This document shows, in pieces, positions 35,331-47,466 of a stretch of DNA of 64,000 bases. The position numbers and the translations under genes were made by a program. Source of the DNA: Sphaerolaimus hirsutus (lineage: Eukaryota; Nematoda; Chromadorea; Monhysterida; Sphaerolaimidae). Positions within the stretch are counted from its first letter, which is position 1. Each line of letters opens with the position of its first letter. The notes under the pieces are model-generated. The model was not told the DNA's origin. It did no database searches and saw only the letters and a list, made by a program, of their open reading frames with translations. The stretch covers positions 8,124,701 to 8,188,700 of the forward strand of contig OZ038450.1 of assembly GCA_964036195.1 (NCBI GenBank), given 5' to 3'.

Positions 35331-36245
35331 CATGGCCCGAATAGGTGACAAAATGCGGAATAGGTCATTATGCGGCACGAAAGCAAAGGGCCAACCTCGT
35401 TAAGTGATGCCTGGCTAACAGAGCATCTGCTATGCTTACTGAAAATACCACAAAACCAATGAAAACGATGCCCAATGTTCATTTGCATGTGAAATTGCAT
35501 GGCTGCACATAAAAATTGCAATATACTTACCTACCTAGCAAGTACTGCAAATTTCAGCTGCAGTTTTAAATAAGTGGTTGCAATGCTCGTGTTTTTGAAA
35601 AAGACTTAACAAACACCGGCCATCGGTAAATTCCACACAAAAAAATCTTTTATATTAGCTGCTTAACTACTTTGCCGCACTAAGCGGTTGCCCTATACGA
35701 GGTTCCCATTAGACATGCAGCAAATTCTGCAGTGTTTTAATAAAGACAACCACTGCATTTGTCAGGTACTGATAATTCAATTGGCAATTTTGTTTTTTTT
35801 GGCACTTGTGGTTATCGCACCTCATTTTACATGTTACCATTATTTGAGAAAAAAAGTTATCTGATCAATCCTGTGTAAAAATGATCCAGAAGTGAACCAA
35901 TTATATTTACAATTACGAAGAAAATTTTCATTGTTGGCTCGTTGTTCAGATCAAATTGGTGTGGTCAAAGTTTCATGCAAAGTGTGAGCCATTTCCATCA
36001 TAGGTTTTTACGTCAGACCACAGTCACATTTCTTTGAAGTGAACTTGCTTTGACGTTGTTCAAACTTGGCAGAGGAAATTAGTGTTACGCGCTCAATATC
36101 ATTGGGATTGGACAAACAAATGAAAATGCAAATAAATTGCGAGATGGTTGAATACTTATGCTGCCTGTTCTTGAAAATTCGATGCTTATGAATGGAGAAA
36201 CGTTTTCTGTCCTATTTTCCCCCAGCCAGTGGCTAACACAATCAG

Positions 36246-36467
36246 GTGCCGGTTCCGCAAGTGGAAAAGTTAAGAGTGAAGGGTTAAGAGTTACGTAAAA
36301 TAATAAATGATAAGTTAAGAGTAAAGTTAAAAGTTAAGAGTTTAGTAAAATCATTTGTCGTTTTACTCAACTCTTAACTCTTAAATTTTTCTCATAACTT
36401 GTCATTTGTCATTTTACTCAACTCTTAAGTTTAAACTCTTAACTTTTCCACTTGCGGAACTGGCCCC
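36246..36467. repeat. Foldback element, family F
   Basis: Inverted ends GGTGCCGGTTCCGCAAGTGG enclose runs of TTAAGAGTTAAAA and TTTACTCAACTCTTAA. The arm B equivalent is at 59691-59895. Confidence 0.6.
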
Positions 36468-36504
36468 AGATATACAAATATTTATAGTGTAGTCGGTGAC
36501 AATG

Positions 36505-36860
36505 GCCCTACACACACTAGTTTTCACCGTGACCGATGTGAAAACTGAAATGGCGATACGGCGACATCCAGCCTACTCTTTTTGTATGCTACCGTATTTC
36601 CTCGAAATACCCCCAGGGGGTTTATTTTTTCAGAGTGGAAACTTTGAGGGGGGGTATTTCGAGGGGGGCTTATTCGAGGTGGGGTTATTATTTCGTCAGA
36701 AATTTTCGTGAACTTCATAGTGAGGAACACGCTTTTTCATACCTAAAACCGGTAATCATCATGACAAAATTGGATATATTGGACTGCCCTCTAAGCTGAT
36801 TTGTGAGTTTTAGAAATTTCGTGTGAAAACTAGTGTGCGCAGGCACAATGGAACCACATT
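36505..36860. mobile_element. Family C MITE containing a family E fragment
   Basis: Ends CACACACTAGTTTTCACCGT and its partner CACGAAATTTC...; a CCGTATTTCCTCGAAATACC end at 36592 marks a nested, partial E element that arm B lacks. Confidence 0.5.
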
Positions 36861-36880
36861 AGATCAGGGTCCACTATTCC

Positions 36881-37280
36881 CAGGGACGTAGCCAGGATTT
36901 TTGAGCGGGGGGCGGATTGGGTACTGAGCCCGGTGAACGGGGGGGGTGGCCCCCCCCTAAAGTTTTACCCCTGTAGTAGGGGAATGGCGCCATGGCGCTG
37001 GCGCCATTCGTGGCGCCACTGGCGTTGGCATTGGCGCCAAAAGACCAGTATACGTCTGTTTTTTACAGGCATATAGAGTGACATAGACAGGGATTGGGTC
37101 CATTTTCACTGGCTTTGAGGCGGCGGAGCCAGTCAGCCAAAAAATATATGTTGTGAAAATGCGCGCTCGCGCGCAAAGATTTTTCAAACTGTCGACAAAC
37201 TCGTCTTCTGGAAGTGCCATTTCTGGCACTTTTTTTGAGGGCGGCCGCCCCCCCGCCCCCCCCCCCTGGCTACGTCCTTG
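36881..37280. mobile_element. hAT-like element M2, present only in arm A
   Basis: Starts CAGGGACGTAGCCAGG, ends CCTGGCTACGTCCTTG, flanked by ACTATTCC and ACTAATCC. Arm B near 59680 has the uninterrupted site CCACTAATCC (reverse complement), which defines the insertion exactly. Confidence 0.88.
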
Positions 37281-37599
37281 ACTAATCCGGTTCCGTAGAA
37301 TTTGATCCCACACTAATTCATTAATTAACGTTGCTTGATTGTGACAGGGGGACCTGAGCATGTCACATCAAATGATTCGTGAGGACAATCAACCGGTATC
37401 CAAATATTTAGCCTTGTTTTTAAGCGATAAAGAGAGTAAATCGTAGGAAAATCATATCTTTAACTTCCGGGAAAGTTAGGAATATTTCTGGCCTTCGGAA
37501 ACCGGACATATTTGAAAATATTAGGGCCTGGCATTCCATTCGGGCCCAAAATGATTAAAAAATCCCTCCCTTACATGTGTACACGACACTTTTAAATTT

Positions 37600-38300
37600 T
37601 AAATGCTAGTCACATTATATGCTGGGAAAACTAGCACATTTCAAATGCTGAAATGCCTCATTTCAAATGCTACTGTTATGTTTACAATTTATGTGCCAGC
37701 ATGAAATATACTCACTCTACTCATTTTCCACACATTCAATGCTATATAATTCTATACTCACTTTTTCATACTCTATTATTACACATTTTGCATGGCACTT
37801 TTGTACTATGCCTGCCAAATAAAAAATGGGATTTTACAATGAAGGGTGTGGTAAATTAGAAAGGAATGGTTCAATCACATGAACCACAACACCATCAGTG
37901 ATCACAGTAGATTATCAAATGTTTGATGGCAGACATGTATAGATATCAGAGTTTCGCATGTGAAATATTGTGCTGTGAATGAAGCACTCATGAGTTTGTG
38001 CAGACAGACACAGTTGTTGTTGACGACATTTGATTGTATTGCAATTGTTATCATCATTTATCAAATTTGTTATTTATTTATGTGGCATGCTGGCAGCATT
38101 TAAAGTGTGCAATAAAGGAGGGTGAAGCAAAAATTATGCAACACATAAAGTGTAACACTATATGGCATAGAAAGGGTGTAAACTGAGTGGTATGAGAAAA
38201 TTTCATACAGGCATGTAAACTGTAGCACAGTAGCATTTAAAATGAGGCACTGCAGCATTTTAACTGTGCATTTCCCAGCATGTAAAGCACTAGCATTTAA
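37600..38300. repeat. Foldback element O
   Basis: Arms AAATGCTAGTCACATTATAT and ATGTAAAGCACTAGCATTTA with repeated GGCACTNCAGCATTT motifs. The arm B copy at 57769-59360 is interrupted by a LINE fragment. Confidence 0.6.
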
Positions 38301-39495
38301 AGTGGTCTGGCCTCCGTGTAACTGTGTTTATGGTATGAAAATAAGCCAATTGGGATCAGCCATAACAAAACTTATATCTGAATCAATCATGAATTGTAAT
38401 GTGATCACCATATTTAAAAAAAACATTCAACCCACAATTATTGGAACAATCCACTGAGCGCTTTTGCGGGTGACCTGCAAAAGCAAATTATTGAAGGAAG
38501 TGACTGTTGAGTTGACCTTTATTACGGTGATAAATATTGACTTAATCGCATCAAAACAGGGCGTTTAACTTCCTGAGCGTTATTATTGAAAACTTCCGTC
38601 AGCTACCATCACCCACTAATTGCTCGCAACCTAAACTATGTTAGAAAAGTAGCCCACTTGAATAACTGCTCCATCCAAATAAATTTTATAGGTGGCGAAT
38701 GTAAAGAACGACGTTGTGCATAGTCAATTGATAATACAAAGGCTGTACACAATTTGAATAGTAAGATAACAGATGACAGAAAACCACTGTCAAGTTCAAA
38801 CATATTTAAGGAAATTTCATGTCCACACTTCATAATTGTACTTAAATTAAAATTTGAGTACAGATCTGGGTATTTATCTACATAGAACAAAATAAAGTGA
38901 TCCCCACGGCATCACTTGCTGGCAACGTTTTGTCTTTTAACTCCGCGGACCGCAGGCTATGCATTCTTCTGAAGGAAACACTCCATCATGACGTCATCGT
39001 TAATATAATCAAAAAAGAGAAAACCTTTCAGGAAAAAAACATTCGTCGCATGTACGCGACTCCGCCTTTTTCTTTTTTGAATTTTTAATATGAATGTGCT
39101 TGTAAAGTATTTACCCAGCTCGCCTAAGATATCGTTCATGTCATATTTATTTATGTAATTTTGGAAGCATACTTGCAGGTCCACGGAGTATACATGAATG
39201 CATCAGCATATTGCGTGATTCATATTAACAACGACTTTGAGCGTTCGTTGTTGTTTTTTGAGAAAAATGTGACTGAAGCAATGCCAACTTAACTACCGAT
39301 ATCGGCTTGAAGTTTTCCTGCCTAACTCTTCTATCAAAGCTACCTGATGAAGAATAATTCCCCGGAGAATTTATTCAAGGAATTACGGTGTCGGAGTTAA
39401 CATTTGCAGTTAATCAGTTGACAGATGATATTGAAATCATATTTTTAGAATGTTTTAGGCAAGTTACAGTTGGACAGTAAATTGCAAACGTGAAA
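38301..39495. other. Upstream of receptor gene, nothing recognised
   Basis: Conserved between arms A and B. A minus-strand ORF (39184-38957; arm B 56884-57117) keeps frame in both arms but matches nothing I know. Confidence 0.35.
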
Positions 39496-41972
39496 ATGTG
39501 GTCGCTAAATTGGTCGTTGATTTTTAAATTAATTATAAAGGACGCGTGCATCATCACGCTGCCAACTGGTTTATTCTGTTACATCCTGTGCTTTGTGCTG
39601 TTGATAAAAAATCGCAATGGAAAATTTTCTGGGCCATTCTTTACACTTGCTAGGAGTATGGCGGTCAGCGACATTTCAATGGGATTCATAATGATCTGTG
39701 ACAACTTTTTCATGGATGGACTGCGACCCTTTTCTGAAGAAAAGCATCTGGTGCCAGTCCCAGACCCTGTGAAATGTCTAATGTCATGCAAAGTGCCAAA
39801 AGTCATGTAAAATGCCCTGCAAAATGGCAAACGTACGTTTGCCATTTTGCAGGGCATTTTCCATGTCTTTTGACACTTTGCATGACATTTGACATTTTAC
39901 AGGGTCTGGGACTGCCCCCTGGTGTCTTTTATACTTATCTACCTAAACAATGTCACATACTTGTCTACAATGTTCCATCAGTTTTTCATTGGAATCAACA
40001 GGCTTATTGCAATCGCTGAGCCTGTTAAAGTGAAAGCAGTGAGTCAACGCGGCATTGCAAAATAAATTTGAAGGGCACACAATTTGGATGTCAAAAAATT
40101 CTTGTGGAAAACGGAAATGGGAAGATTTTCTGCACTTGCCGGAAAACAGAAAAGGAAAACTTTTTGTACTTTAATTGAACAGTTTTTGCCAGAAAACAGA
40201 AAAATGGAATGCCACAAACCCGAAAGCAAAATTTGCATGGGAGCAACTTTCCAAAAAATTACTGGAAATGGAAAAATGAGCAGAAATTTTGCTGGAAAAA
40301 TACACATAATTGGAAAACCTGTATGCAGGTTTACCAGTTTGGCTGAAACAGAAAACAGATGGTTGAGCCGGAGAACGGAAAATGAGGCAGAAAAACAGAA
40401 AATTTGCTGGAAAACGGAAACTGACGTGAAAAAATGAAAATTTGCAGGAAAATGGAAGATGAGGTGGAAAACCCCCCAGAAAAATTGCTTGAAAATGGAA
40501 AATCAAGCGGAAAAAAATTGAGCAGCCAGAAATCGGAAATGGGAAAAACTTGTAATCGGAAAATGGAAAGTTGACACCCCACACACAAAAACTAAATGAA
40601 GAAAATATCATGCAGCTGTTCACCACAAACACGGCGGTCAAATGCTGCGTAGTCAGTTTTGTGCTGCCATTCCTGATGCGTATACCACAGCTGATGGACT
40701 GTTGCCAGTATCACATTTTCAATGAAGGGACGCCATATGAGTACAGATACACGAATACATCCAACCCATGGGGACTTCGATGGATTTACGTAAGCTTCAT
40801 CGTTGTCACGCGTGTATAAAATGGACCGATGTAGACATTCTACGCAGATTTCGGATCTAGGGTACCAAAGTGTGCTGGCTGGATGCACTGTGCTCCTATA
40901 CCTGGTGGCCATTTTCAAGGTGGGCATTTTGACACCAGGTGGCAGTCCCAAACCCTGTAAAATGTAAAATGTCATGCAAAGTGTCAAGGGTTGCCTTTTC
41001 ACCGGGCATTTTACATGACCTTTGAAACTTTCATGCAATTGGACACTTCACAGGGCATTTTACAGGGTCTGGGACTGGCACCAGGTGCAGTAAAAAACCC
41101 GGCGAGTTTACAGAATATTTATATTCGCATTTGATTTCAGTACTATAACGACCGCAAAATAAGGGTGGTGACGACAGGCAATCAACGAAATCAGAATATC
41201 GAACAGAGGCTTCTACTGATTGGTGCCGTTGTCACTTTACCACAAGTGTTTGCCCAGTCTCTCTACCAATTTACATGGTGAGTTCAAGCTTGCCACTGAA
41301 CTTGTGATGTTAAAAGAGCCAGGATATTGGCGCCAAGCGCCAGGACGTTATTCCGACCACCAGCGCCAAGCGCCATGCCGCTTTTTGGATTTGCGCTAGC
41401 GCCGAGCGCCACCGCCAGGCAATTTATTCGTGGCACACCTCCAAAATAGCGCCAAAAGACCCACGGCGCTTTTTGCTTTTTGACGCTTGCACATCACTAC
41501 ACGGGACATAAATACAATAACTGCCTACTGCAGTAGTTGATAAAACATACTACATGATACATTTTCAATCGAATCAAATAGAAGTTCAATAGCTACATAT
41601 TTATTGAGCTACACACCGTTCAAGATTTTTTTAGATCTTACATTAACATTTCGCAGGATAGCTCCCATCCCATTTTCAATATCATCTATTCTGACCACAA
41701 TGTCCGTGTTTCTGGTGTACTTGGCCGCGGTGATAAATCCATTCGTCTATCTCTATTTCAACTTGGATTTGCGAATGGAATTCATCAATATGTATTTGAT
41801 GCCGGCTGGCTGCAAAGGGACACTTTCCACCAAGGTTCGGCATAGCAGCGTTCAAGGAAATTGTCATGGGGGCAGTCCCAGACCGTGTAAAATGGGCTGT
41901 AAAATGACAAATGTCATGCAAAGTGTCAAAAGTCATGTAAAATGCCTGGTAAAATGGCAAACGTACGTTTGA
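39496..41972 (+). CDS. Seven-transmembrane G-protein-coupled receptor, arm A copy
   Basis: Exons 39496-39750, 39922-40038, 40616-40813, 40848-40919, 41141-41277, 41657-41972 join in frame (364 residues). Seven hydrophobic helices are visible: TM1 CIITLPTGLFCYILCFVLLI, TM2 from MAVSDISMGF, TM3 ending HQFFIGINRLIAIAEP (NRL at the DRY position), TM4 CCVVSFVLPFLM, TM5 SVLAGCTVLLYLVAIFK, TM6 RLLLIGAVVTLPQVFAQ, TM7 with NPFVYLYF (NPxxY). The INRL and general layout recall nematode Srx-type chemoreceptors, but the subfamily and ligand are unknown. Intron 1 is an introner (171 bp) with CTGGTG at both edges. The last exon runs into another family A element, which supplies the stop codon. Start chosen at the first ATG before TM1. 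Confidence 0.75.
39751..39921 (+). mobile_element. Introner, family A copy c6, equals receptor intron 1 (arm A)
   Basis: Ends GGTGCCAGTCCCAGACCCTG and GGGTCTGGGACTGCCCCCTG. Removing it and one CTGGTG rejoins EEKHL with VSFILIYLNN in frame. Exact borders are GT-TG. No canonical GT-AG pair with clean excision exists here. The allelic copy is at 56130-56328. Confidence 0.8.
40085..40578. repeat. Purine-rich GGAAAA repeat J in receptor intron 2
   Basis: Degenerate units of GAAAACGGAAAATGG. Arm B has a shorter version at 55675-55975, and a related fragment lies at 49016-49110. Long minus-strand ORFs here come from the biased composition. Confidence 0.55.
40942..41079 (+). mobile_element. Introner-family element c7 in receptor intron 4
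   Basis: GCAGTCCCAAACCCTG to GGGTCTGGGACTGGC, with the direct repeat ACCAGGTG on both sides (40934-40941, 41080-41087). This copy best supports an 8-bp target duplication. Confidence 0.8.
41327..41490. repeat. Short GGCGCC-type element in receptor intron 5
   Basis: A cluster of TTGGCGCCAAGCGCCA motifs, related to element Q, shared with arm B at 54755-54935. Confidence 0.5.
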
Positions 41973-41996
41973 CATTTTACAGGGTCTCGGACTAGT
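41866..41996 (+). mobile_element. Introner-family element c8 at receptor 3' end
   Basis: Starts GGGGCAGTCCCAGACCGTGT and ends GGGTCTCGGACTA. It is shorter than other copies, and its outer edges share no clear repeat. The receptor ORF reads into it and stops at 41972. Confidence 0.7.
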
Positions 41997-42274
41997 AGAT
42001 GAAGTGCACCCCCTGTATTTCCTCATAAACTGGTTTTACTGCACGCAGACTACAGGGGCCAAGGGCTTGGCAGGGGTGAACAATACAAATGGAAATGTAG
42101 TGTCAATCATGTGATACCAATCAATTTACCTACTTAGACTTGGTTACTATGGGAAGTCCACAAAAACCAACCATAAGCCAACCATAAAAATACACATGGA
42201 AGCTGACCACCTATCATTCTTTGTAAAGGGACAATAATAATTGAGAGTAGGGGCGGGGCTTATTTGGAGGTAGT

Positions 42275-42760
42275 CAGGGGTCTCCTAGGGGGGGGGCTGG
42301 GGGGGGGGCTGCCCCCCCCCCCCAAATCGGCCAGCTATCTATCTATCCCGGAGGCCGCTCAGCTATCTATCTATCCCGAGGCAAAATTTTTGGCTACTAC
42401 CCCAAAAGACCCCCCCCCAAATTGCTCAGCTATCTATCTATCTGGAGTGGTTTTTGAGAAATTTTGCCCCAATTTTCGCTCAAAATCACTAATGTTCGCA
42501 CCTTCTTATAGTTTTTCACCTTCAAAATCATGCTTTCCGGCTATATACATGGTTATATACATACTTTTAGCCATTTTATACCTACTTTTGGCTACTTTTA
42601 ACTGATTATTAGCGATTTTTTCCCATTTCTGCCTTCTTAACCTTGAAAAAGCCTATATATTGTGCCCCCGCCAGAAAAATTTTACAGCTATCTATCCCTC
42701 CGGAGGAGCGATTTGCTATCTATCCAGCCCCCGCGAGGGCCAAAATCCTGGAGACCCCTG
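42275..42760. mobile_element. hAT-like MITE, family L, only in arm A
   Basis: CAGGGGTCTCC to GGAGACCCCTG with a perfect 8-bp duplication GAGGTAGT. Arm B (about 53265-53290) has the intact empty site with one GAGGTAGT (reverse complement). Confidence 0.9.
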
Positions 42761-43320
42761 GAGGTAGTTCAGCAAATTAATCCTGCGCAAATGTAGCAGC
42801 TTGCTTCAGATTTGAGTATCCAATTGTGGAATACTCAGGTGAAATAAATAGAACATTCCGGAAATCGATTATTTTTTGTTCTGTGTAACATTTGATGTAG
42901 AATGATTTCAAGTGGGTTATTTTAACAGTTACTTAAGTAGTAATTACTAAATTAACCTAAACTGCATAAACATTCTGAATAATTCTATGACTGTTGTGAA
43001 AAATCGTATTTTGTATTTGTTTTTTTGTCTGTATTTGTGTGTTTTGTAATGATCGTTGTCACTACATACAGAACAAAAAAATGTACCAAAATAAGAAACC
43101 GTTGGCAATGACGCAAGTAAATACACAACCAACGACATCAACAAAACGTAAATACAAAGTACTGGCTTCGGTTGCTGACAGACCAACAAGGATGTTGAGC
43201 TTCAATTTCATAGGCAATATTTAGAAAACACTGATAAAGACAGTTGCGAATTGAAGTAAAAACAGGGCAATTAGGTACTCAAACCCCGTATCGACACTAA
43301 TTCAGTTCACGAATTCATGA

Positions 43321-44472
43321 CAGGGGTCTCGAATGGGGGGGGGGGTTGGGGGGGGGTTACTAGGGTTGGCCGATGTTTTTTTTAAACGTTTTTTAAAAAA
43401 AACAACGTTTTTTTTAAAAAAAAAACATGACGTCCGAAATGTTTTTTTTACATCGGCCGAAATTTTTAGTACTAAGCACTAGGTATTTTGCAAAATTTTT
43501 GCGCGCAAGCGCGCAATTTCACACACAAATTGACATTGGTGGTTGTTTTCATTGGTTTTGTTGCATTTTTAGTATCAAAACATCCATTTCTATGTGCTAC
43601 CATGGGTGAATAAGCCGACATATGTTGCTGTAATATATAATATTGAGGTAATGTGCTTCCATGTATTTCCACAGTGTGTAACTTCACTCCCAAAGTAACA
43701 ACCTCCTTTTATAACCTTGTTTGATCACCATTCCGTGCCAAACTTTACCTGAAGTCACGAACATTTGACTATAAGGCGATATACAAACGATATGTCAACG
43801 AAAAATGGATATTTTTGACACAAATCACCACTTATAATGCTATCCCATGCCTCCACAGCCATTATATGGTCATATTTAACATCACAGAGTATTGCCAGTG
43901 TCTGATATACCTATATATGTTGACACTAGGTCATATCTGGGAGCTTTTAAAAAAAAACGTTTTTAAAAAAAACAACGTTTTTTTATTAAAAAAAACGTTG
44001 TTTTTTTTAAAACGTTTTTTTTTTTAAACATCGAGTTAAAAAAAACGTTTTTTTTCAACCCTAGGGGTTACTACCCAAAATTTTGGGCTACTACCCCCTA
44101 ACCCCCCCCCCCCCCCCCCCCAATCGCCCAGCTATCTACCTATCTGGAGCGATTTTTCAGAAACTATACCCCAATTTTCGCTCAAAATCGCTATTTTCAT
44201 ACATACATATATATAGATTTACACCTCCAAAATCACTGGTTCATGCATCTAACTGCCTATTTTCAGTACTATATGCTCTTGTATACCCATTTTGAGCTAT
44301 TTTACACTACTTTTAGCGATTTTTCTCCCTTTTCTTCCTTCTATGCCCCGAAAAAGCCTATATATCGAACCACCACACACCCCCCCAGAAAATTTTTCAG
44401 CTTCTATCCCTCCGGAGGAGCGATTTGCTATCTATCCAACCACTCGGAGGGTCAAAATTCAAGATACCCCTG
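43321..44472. mobile_element. hAT-like MITE, family L, split by K3 (arm A)
   Basis: CAGGGGTCTCGAATGG to GATACCCCTG, flanked by perfect 8-bp ATTCATGA repeats. The allelic copy in arm B (51337-52719) shares the same duplication but is split by a different element at a different place. Confidence 0.88.
43361..44063. mobile_element. hAT-like element K3 with AAACGTTT core, only in arm A here
   Basis: Starts TAGGGTTGGCCGATG, ends CAACCCTA, with a perfect 8-bp duplication GGGGTTAC. Both arms are near-homopolymeric TTTTTTAAACG runs that pair with each other. Confidence 0.88.
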
Positions 44473-44676
44473 ATTCATGACATACCGCCAACGAAAATAT
44501 ACGCATGAGGACATTAGTGCCCGGTGGTCGCTCAGCACGGCGACAGCTTGTGACACGTGCCGCGCCAACAAGCACAGTTCAACGTGGCCCCGCTGCACGC
44601 ATCTGCTGTCAGTTCTAAAGTGGAACGCGCACACTAAACGTGATTCATTTGACAAATAACGTTAGCGACACGTCCG

Positions 44677-46108
44677 ATGAAAATGAACAAATTAGTTGTA
44701 TGCGTGATAACAGTTTCGCTCGTCGCTGCGGCGCGCGGCGCCAAAAAACCTGGCCTGGCCGCGGGCACCAAATTCATAAAGGACCAAAGAACTGACGCGC
44801 ATACGTTCCCTCCAGCGACGGGCAAGCATCAGGCTAGAGGGGTCCCCAAGGGGCACCTGAGACCGCTCGGTGAGTATCTAAAGCCACTTCTTGCTATAGG
44901 TCTTAACCGGATGGGGGGTTTGTGGTTTGGGATGTTACCCCATCCCCAGATCGCCCAGCAACCTATATAGCTATCCGGGGCAATGTTTGAGAAATTTTGC
45001 CCTACTTTTTGCTCAAAATCATTAATTTTTATAAATTTTTGCTCATTTTAACCATCAAAATCACTAGTTCATGTGTCGTAATTTGGGATTGCCCTATTAT
45101 ACTTGCCCAGCGTGGGAATAAAAGTTCCCCAATTCCGATAGCAACTGACTCAAAATTTTCTTGTCGTATTTGTTGACTGTAAAAACTTCAAATTATCGCC
45201 TATTTTCAGCTAATTTGGTATTTTATGTGCTTATATACATAGGTTCACCTATTTTAACGATTTTCTGATATATTGAATTTTCCTATTAGCGATATATTGA
45301 ATCCCGCAACCCCCAAAAAATCTATCCCTCAGGCAGGGGTCTCCTAGGGGGTGGGCTGGGGGGGGGGGGCTGCCCCCCCCCCCCAAATCGGCCAGCTATC
45401 TATCTATCCCGGAGGCTGCTCAGCTATCTATCTATCCCGAGGCAAAATTTTTGGCTACTACCCCCAAAGACCCCCCCCCTCCAAATCGCTCAGCTATCTA
45501 TCCATCTGGAGTGGTTTTTGAGAAATTTTGCCCCAATTTTCGCTCAAAATCACCTATTTTCGCACCTTTTTATAGTTTTTCACCTTCAAAATCGTGCTTT
45601 CCGGCTATATACATGGTTATATACCTATTTTTAGCCATTTTATACCTAATTTTGGCTACTTTTAACTGATTATTAGCGATTTTTTCCCCTTTCTGCCTTC
45701 TTAACCTTGAAAAAGCCTATATATTGTGCCCCCGCCAGCCCCCCCCCCCAGAAAAATTTTTTCAGCTATCTATCCCTCCGGAGGAGCGATTTGCTATCTA
45801 TCCAGCCCCCGCGAGGGCCAAAATCCTGGAGACCCCTGCCCTGAGGAGGAGCGATGTGCTATCTATTCAACCCCCCGGAAGGTCAAAATCTGGAATACCC
45901 CCCCCCCTTCTAGCTTCTACACAAAAAAAATAGTGCAAATCGTCCTTCAAGCACAGGTTTCCAACGGGCACCCGATGGCCGATTGAAGACCCTCAGCGAG
46001 AACACAAGCGCGGCACACTTTGCAGAAGTGTGCGCTGTAGGGCGGCTGCCATGTCTGCTGCACAACGTGTACAACATTGACGAGGCAAATGAGACGTTGG
46101 GTGACAGG
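44677..46108 (+). pseudogene. JmjC-like secreted protein, exons 1-2 only (arm A)
   Basis: Exons 44677-44869 and 45957-46108 match exons 1-2 of the gene at 48352-51132 with few changes, including the signal peptide and PKGHLRPLG. The copy stops because contig C2 ends at 46833, just before exon 3. It is best read as an assembly-truncated allele and not as a decayed gene. Confidence 0.75.
45334..45838. mobile_element. hAT-like MITE, family L, only in arm A
   Basis: CAGGGGTCTCC to GGAGACCCCTG, flanked by CCCTCAGG and CCCTGAGG (7 of 8). The arm B intron near 50535 is uninterrupted at this point. Confidence 0.85.
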
Positions 46109-46130
46109 GTGAGTTCGTGCGAGGTGCGGC

Positions 46131-46468
46131 CATAGCGGATTTTGGGGTTAGCATTTTGGGGGGGGGGTCAGCCGGTCAGCACGCGTTAATAACTCGGGAA
46201 CCGCTTGGCGAAAAATGTTTAAATTTGGATATGTTATGGTTTCAGGTCGGGGCTAGTATCAAGTCCGACGATTTTTTTCTACGACCCCCCAGACCGGAGA
46301 TAGGGGGGGTCGTAGAAAAAAATCGTCGGACTTGATACTAGCCCCGACCTGAAACCATAACATATCCAAATTTAAACATTTTTCGCCAAGCGGTTCCCGA
46401 GTTATAAACGCGTGCTGACCGGCTGACCCCCCCCCCCCCAAAATGCTAACCCCAAAAAATCCGCTATG
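46131..46468. mobile_element. Near-perfect palindromic element P, only in arm A
   Basis: CATAGCGGATTTTGGGG and its complement form a 338-base foldback with almost no loop, flanked by perfect 8-bp GGTGCGGC. Arm B at about 50275 has one intact GGTGCGGC site. Confidence 0.88.
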
Positions 46469-46595
46469 GGTGCGGCATAGCATGGGCAGTAAGGCATGTT
46501 GTAGCTTGTAGGGTGAGCCCCAAGTCGGTTAGCTACGGTGTGGCTGCTCAGTATTCACTTCATTGATGTTAATTGACCGGCGTGACTTGCAATGG

Positions 46596-46833
46596 GTTCA
46601 CACATACTAGTTGACATCAAGATTCTTGTCAACTAAATTTTAGTTAATCATGTGATTTCAACATTTCTAAAGTGATACAGGCACAGCATAGTTCATTTCA
46701 TATCGTGACACTTATTTTTCGTTGTTTCTGTTAAGTGTGATGCTTCTAAACACTTTTGTGTTATTTAGTTGACATTCAGTTGACATTTACCAGCGATGTC
46801 AACTATTGTGTGTGGGCCCATGTCACAGTGACC
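46596..46833. mobile_element. Family B2 element in JmjC-like intron 2 (arm A)
   Basis: Ends ACACATACTAGTTGACATCA and TGTCAACTATTGTGTGTGGG. The allelic copy is at 49921-50155. The contig ends at its right edge. Confidence 0.7.
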
Positions 46834-47033
46834 NNNNNNNNNNNNNNNNNNNNNNNNNNNNNNNNNNNNNNNNNNNNNNNNNNNNNNNNNNNNNNNNNNN
46901 NNNNNNNNNNNNNNNNNNNNNNNNNNNNNNNNNNNNNNNNNNNNNNNNNNNNNNNNNNNNNNNNNNNNNNNNNNNNNNNNNNNNNNNNNNNNNNNNNNNN
47001 NNNNNNNNNNNNNNNNNNNNNNNNNNNNNNNNN
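46834..47033. other. Assembly gap of 200 N
   Basis: Exactly 200 N, the same size as the first gap. It separates inverted homologous contigs and is the likely misjoin point. Confidence 0.95.
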
Positions 47034-47332
47034 CATCGTTGCTTTTTTGGTGGTTGCTGTAAGTCAAAAATTTGCATGGAAAAAAGTCTTTATGCTTTTT
47101 TTGATTTTGAAAAAGTGAAAACTACTGAAATCACATTATATACAAATAATAATGTATATAATGTGATTTCCAGTGGAATGCGCTGAAAATCGGTGTGCTG
47201 CACGAGGCACCTCAGTTTAGGACATGGTATAGCTGGTATATGCCAACAGTTGTCGCATTTCAAATGGGATGACAGCAAAAAAATTACTCCCATCCAGGAA
47301 CATGAAGACTTTGTTCTAGGAGTGTATCTCAC

Positions 47333-47466
47333 CTTGGTGTCCCCACCGCCCTTTTCCAGCACTGTGGACGCAGCGTTGAACCAGTGAGCGAAGCGTTCGA
47401 TGTATAACGCGCGCTCGTCGCGCAACTGCGCCAGCACGTGCAGTCTCACGCGCTCTTTCGTCCATT
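47333..47466 (-). CDS. Candidate further exon of JmjC-like gene
   Basis: The minus strand reads EWTKERVRLHVLAQLRDE then a helix ending EKGGGDTK, with an acceptor CAACAG before it and a donor GTGAGA after it. It is polar and helical, as expected for the C-terminal extension of ER-type JmjC proteins. Its phase fits a GC donor at 48374 (GACG then gcagag), which would remove the stop at 48352 and continue the protein toward the gap. It could instead belong to a separate gene. Confidence 0.45.

Larger units (their letters stand above)
34189..46833 (+). repeat. Arm A of large inverted duplication (contig C2)
   Basis: Reverse complement of 49921-64000, apart from individual transposon insertions and scattered substitutions. 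It ends exactly at the 46834 gap. Shared content in order: family G element, families F and C, foldback O, the 7TM receptor and JmjC-like exons 1-2. Most likely one haplotype of the locus. Confidence 0.85.

Noticed and set aside
40171-40641. A 156-codon minus-strand ORF rich in Phe and Ser
   Set aside because: It comes from the biased GGAAAA repeat J in a receptor intron and is not preserved in the other haplotype.
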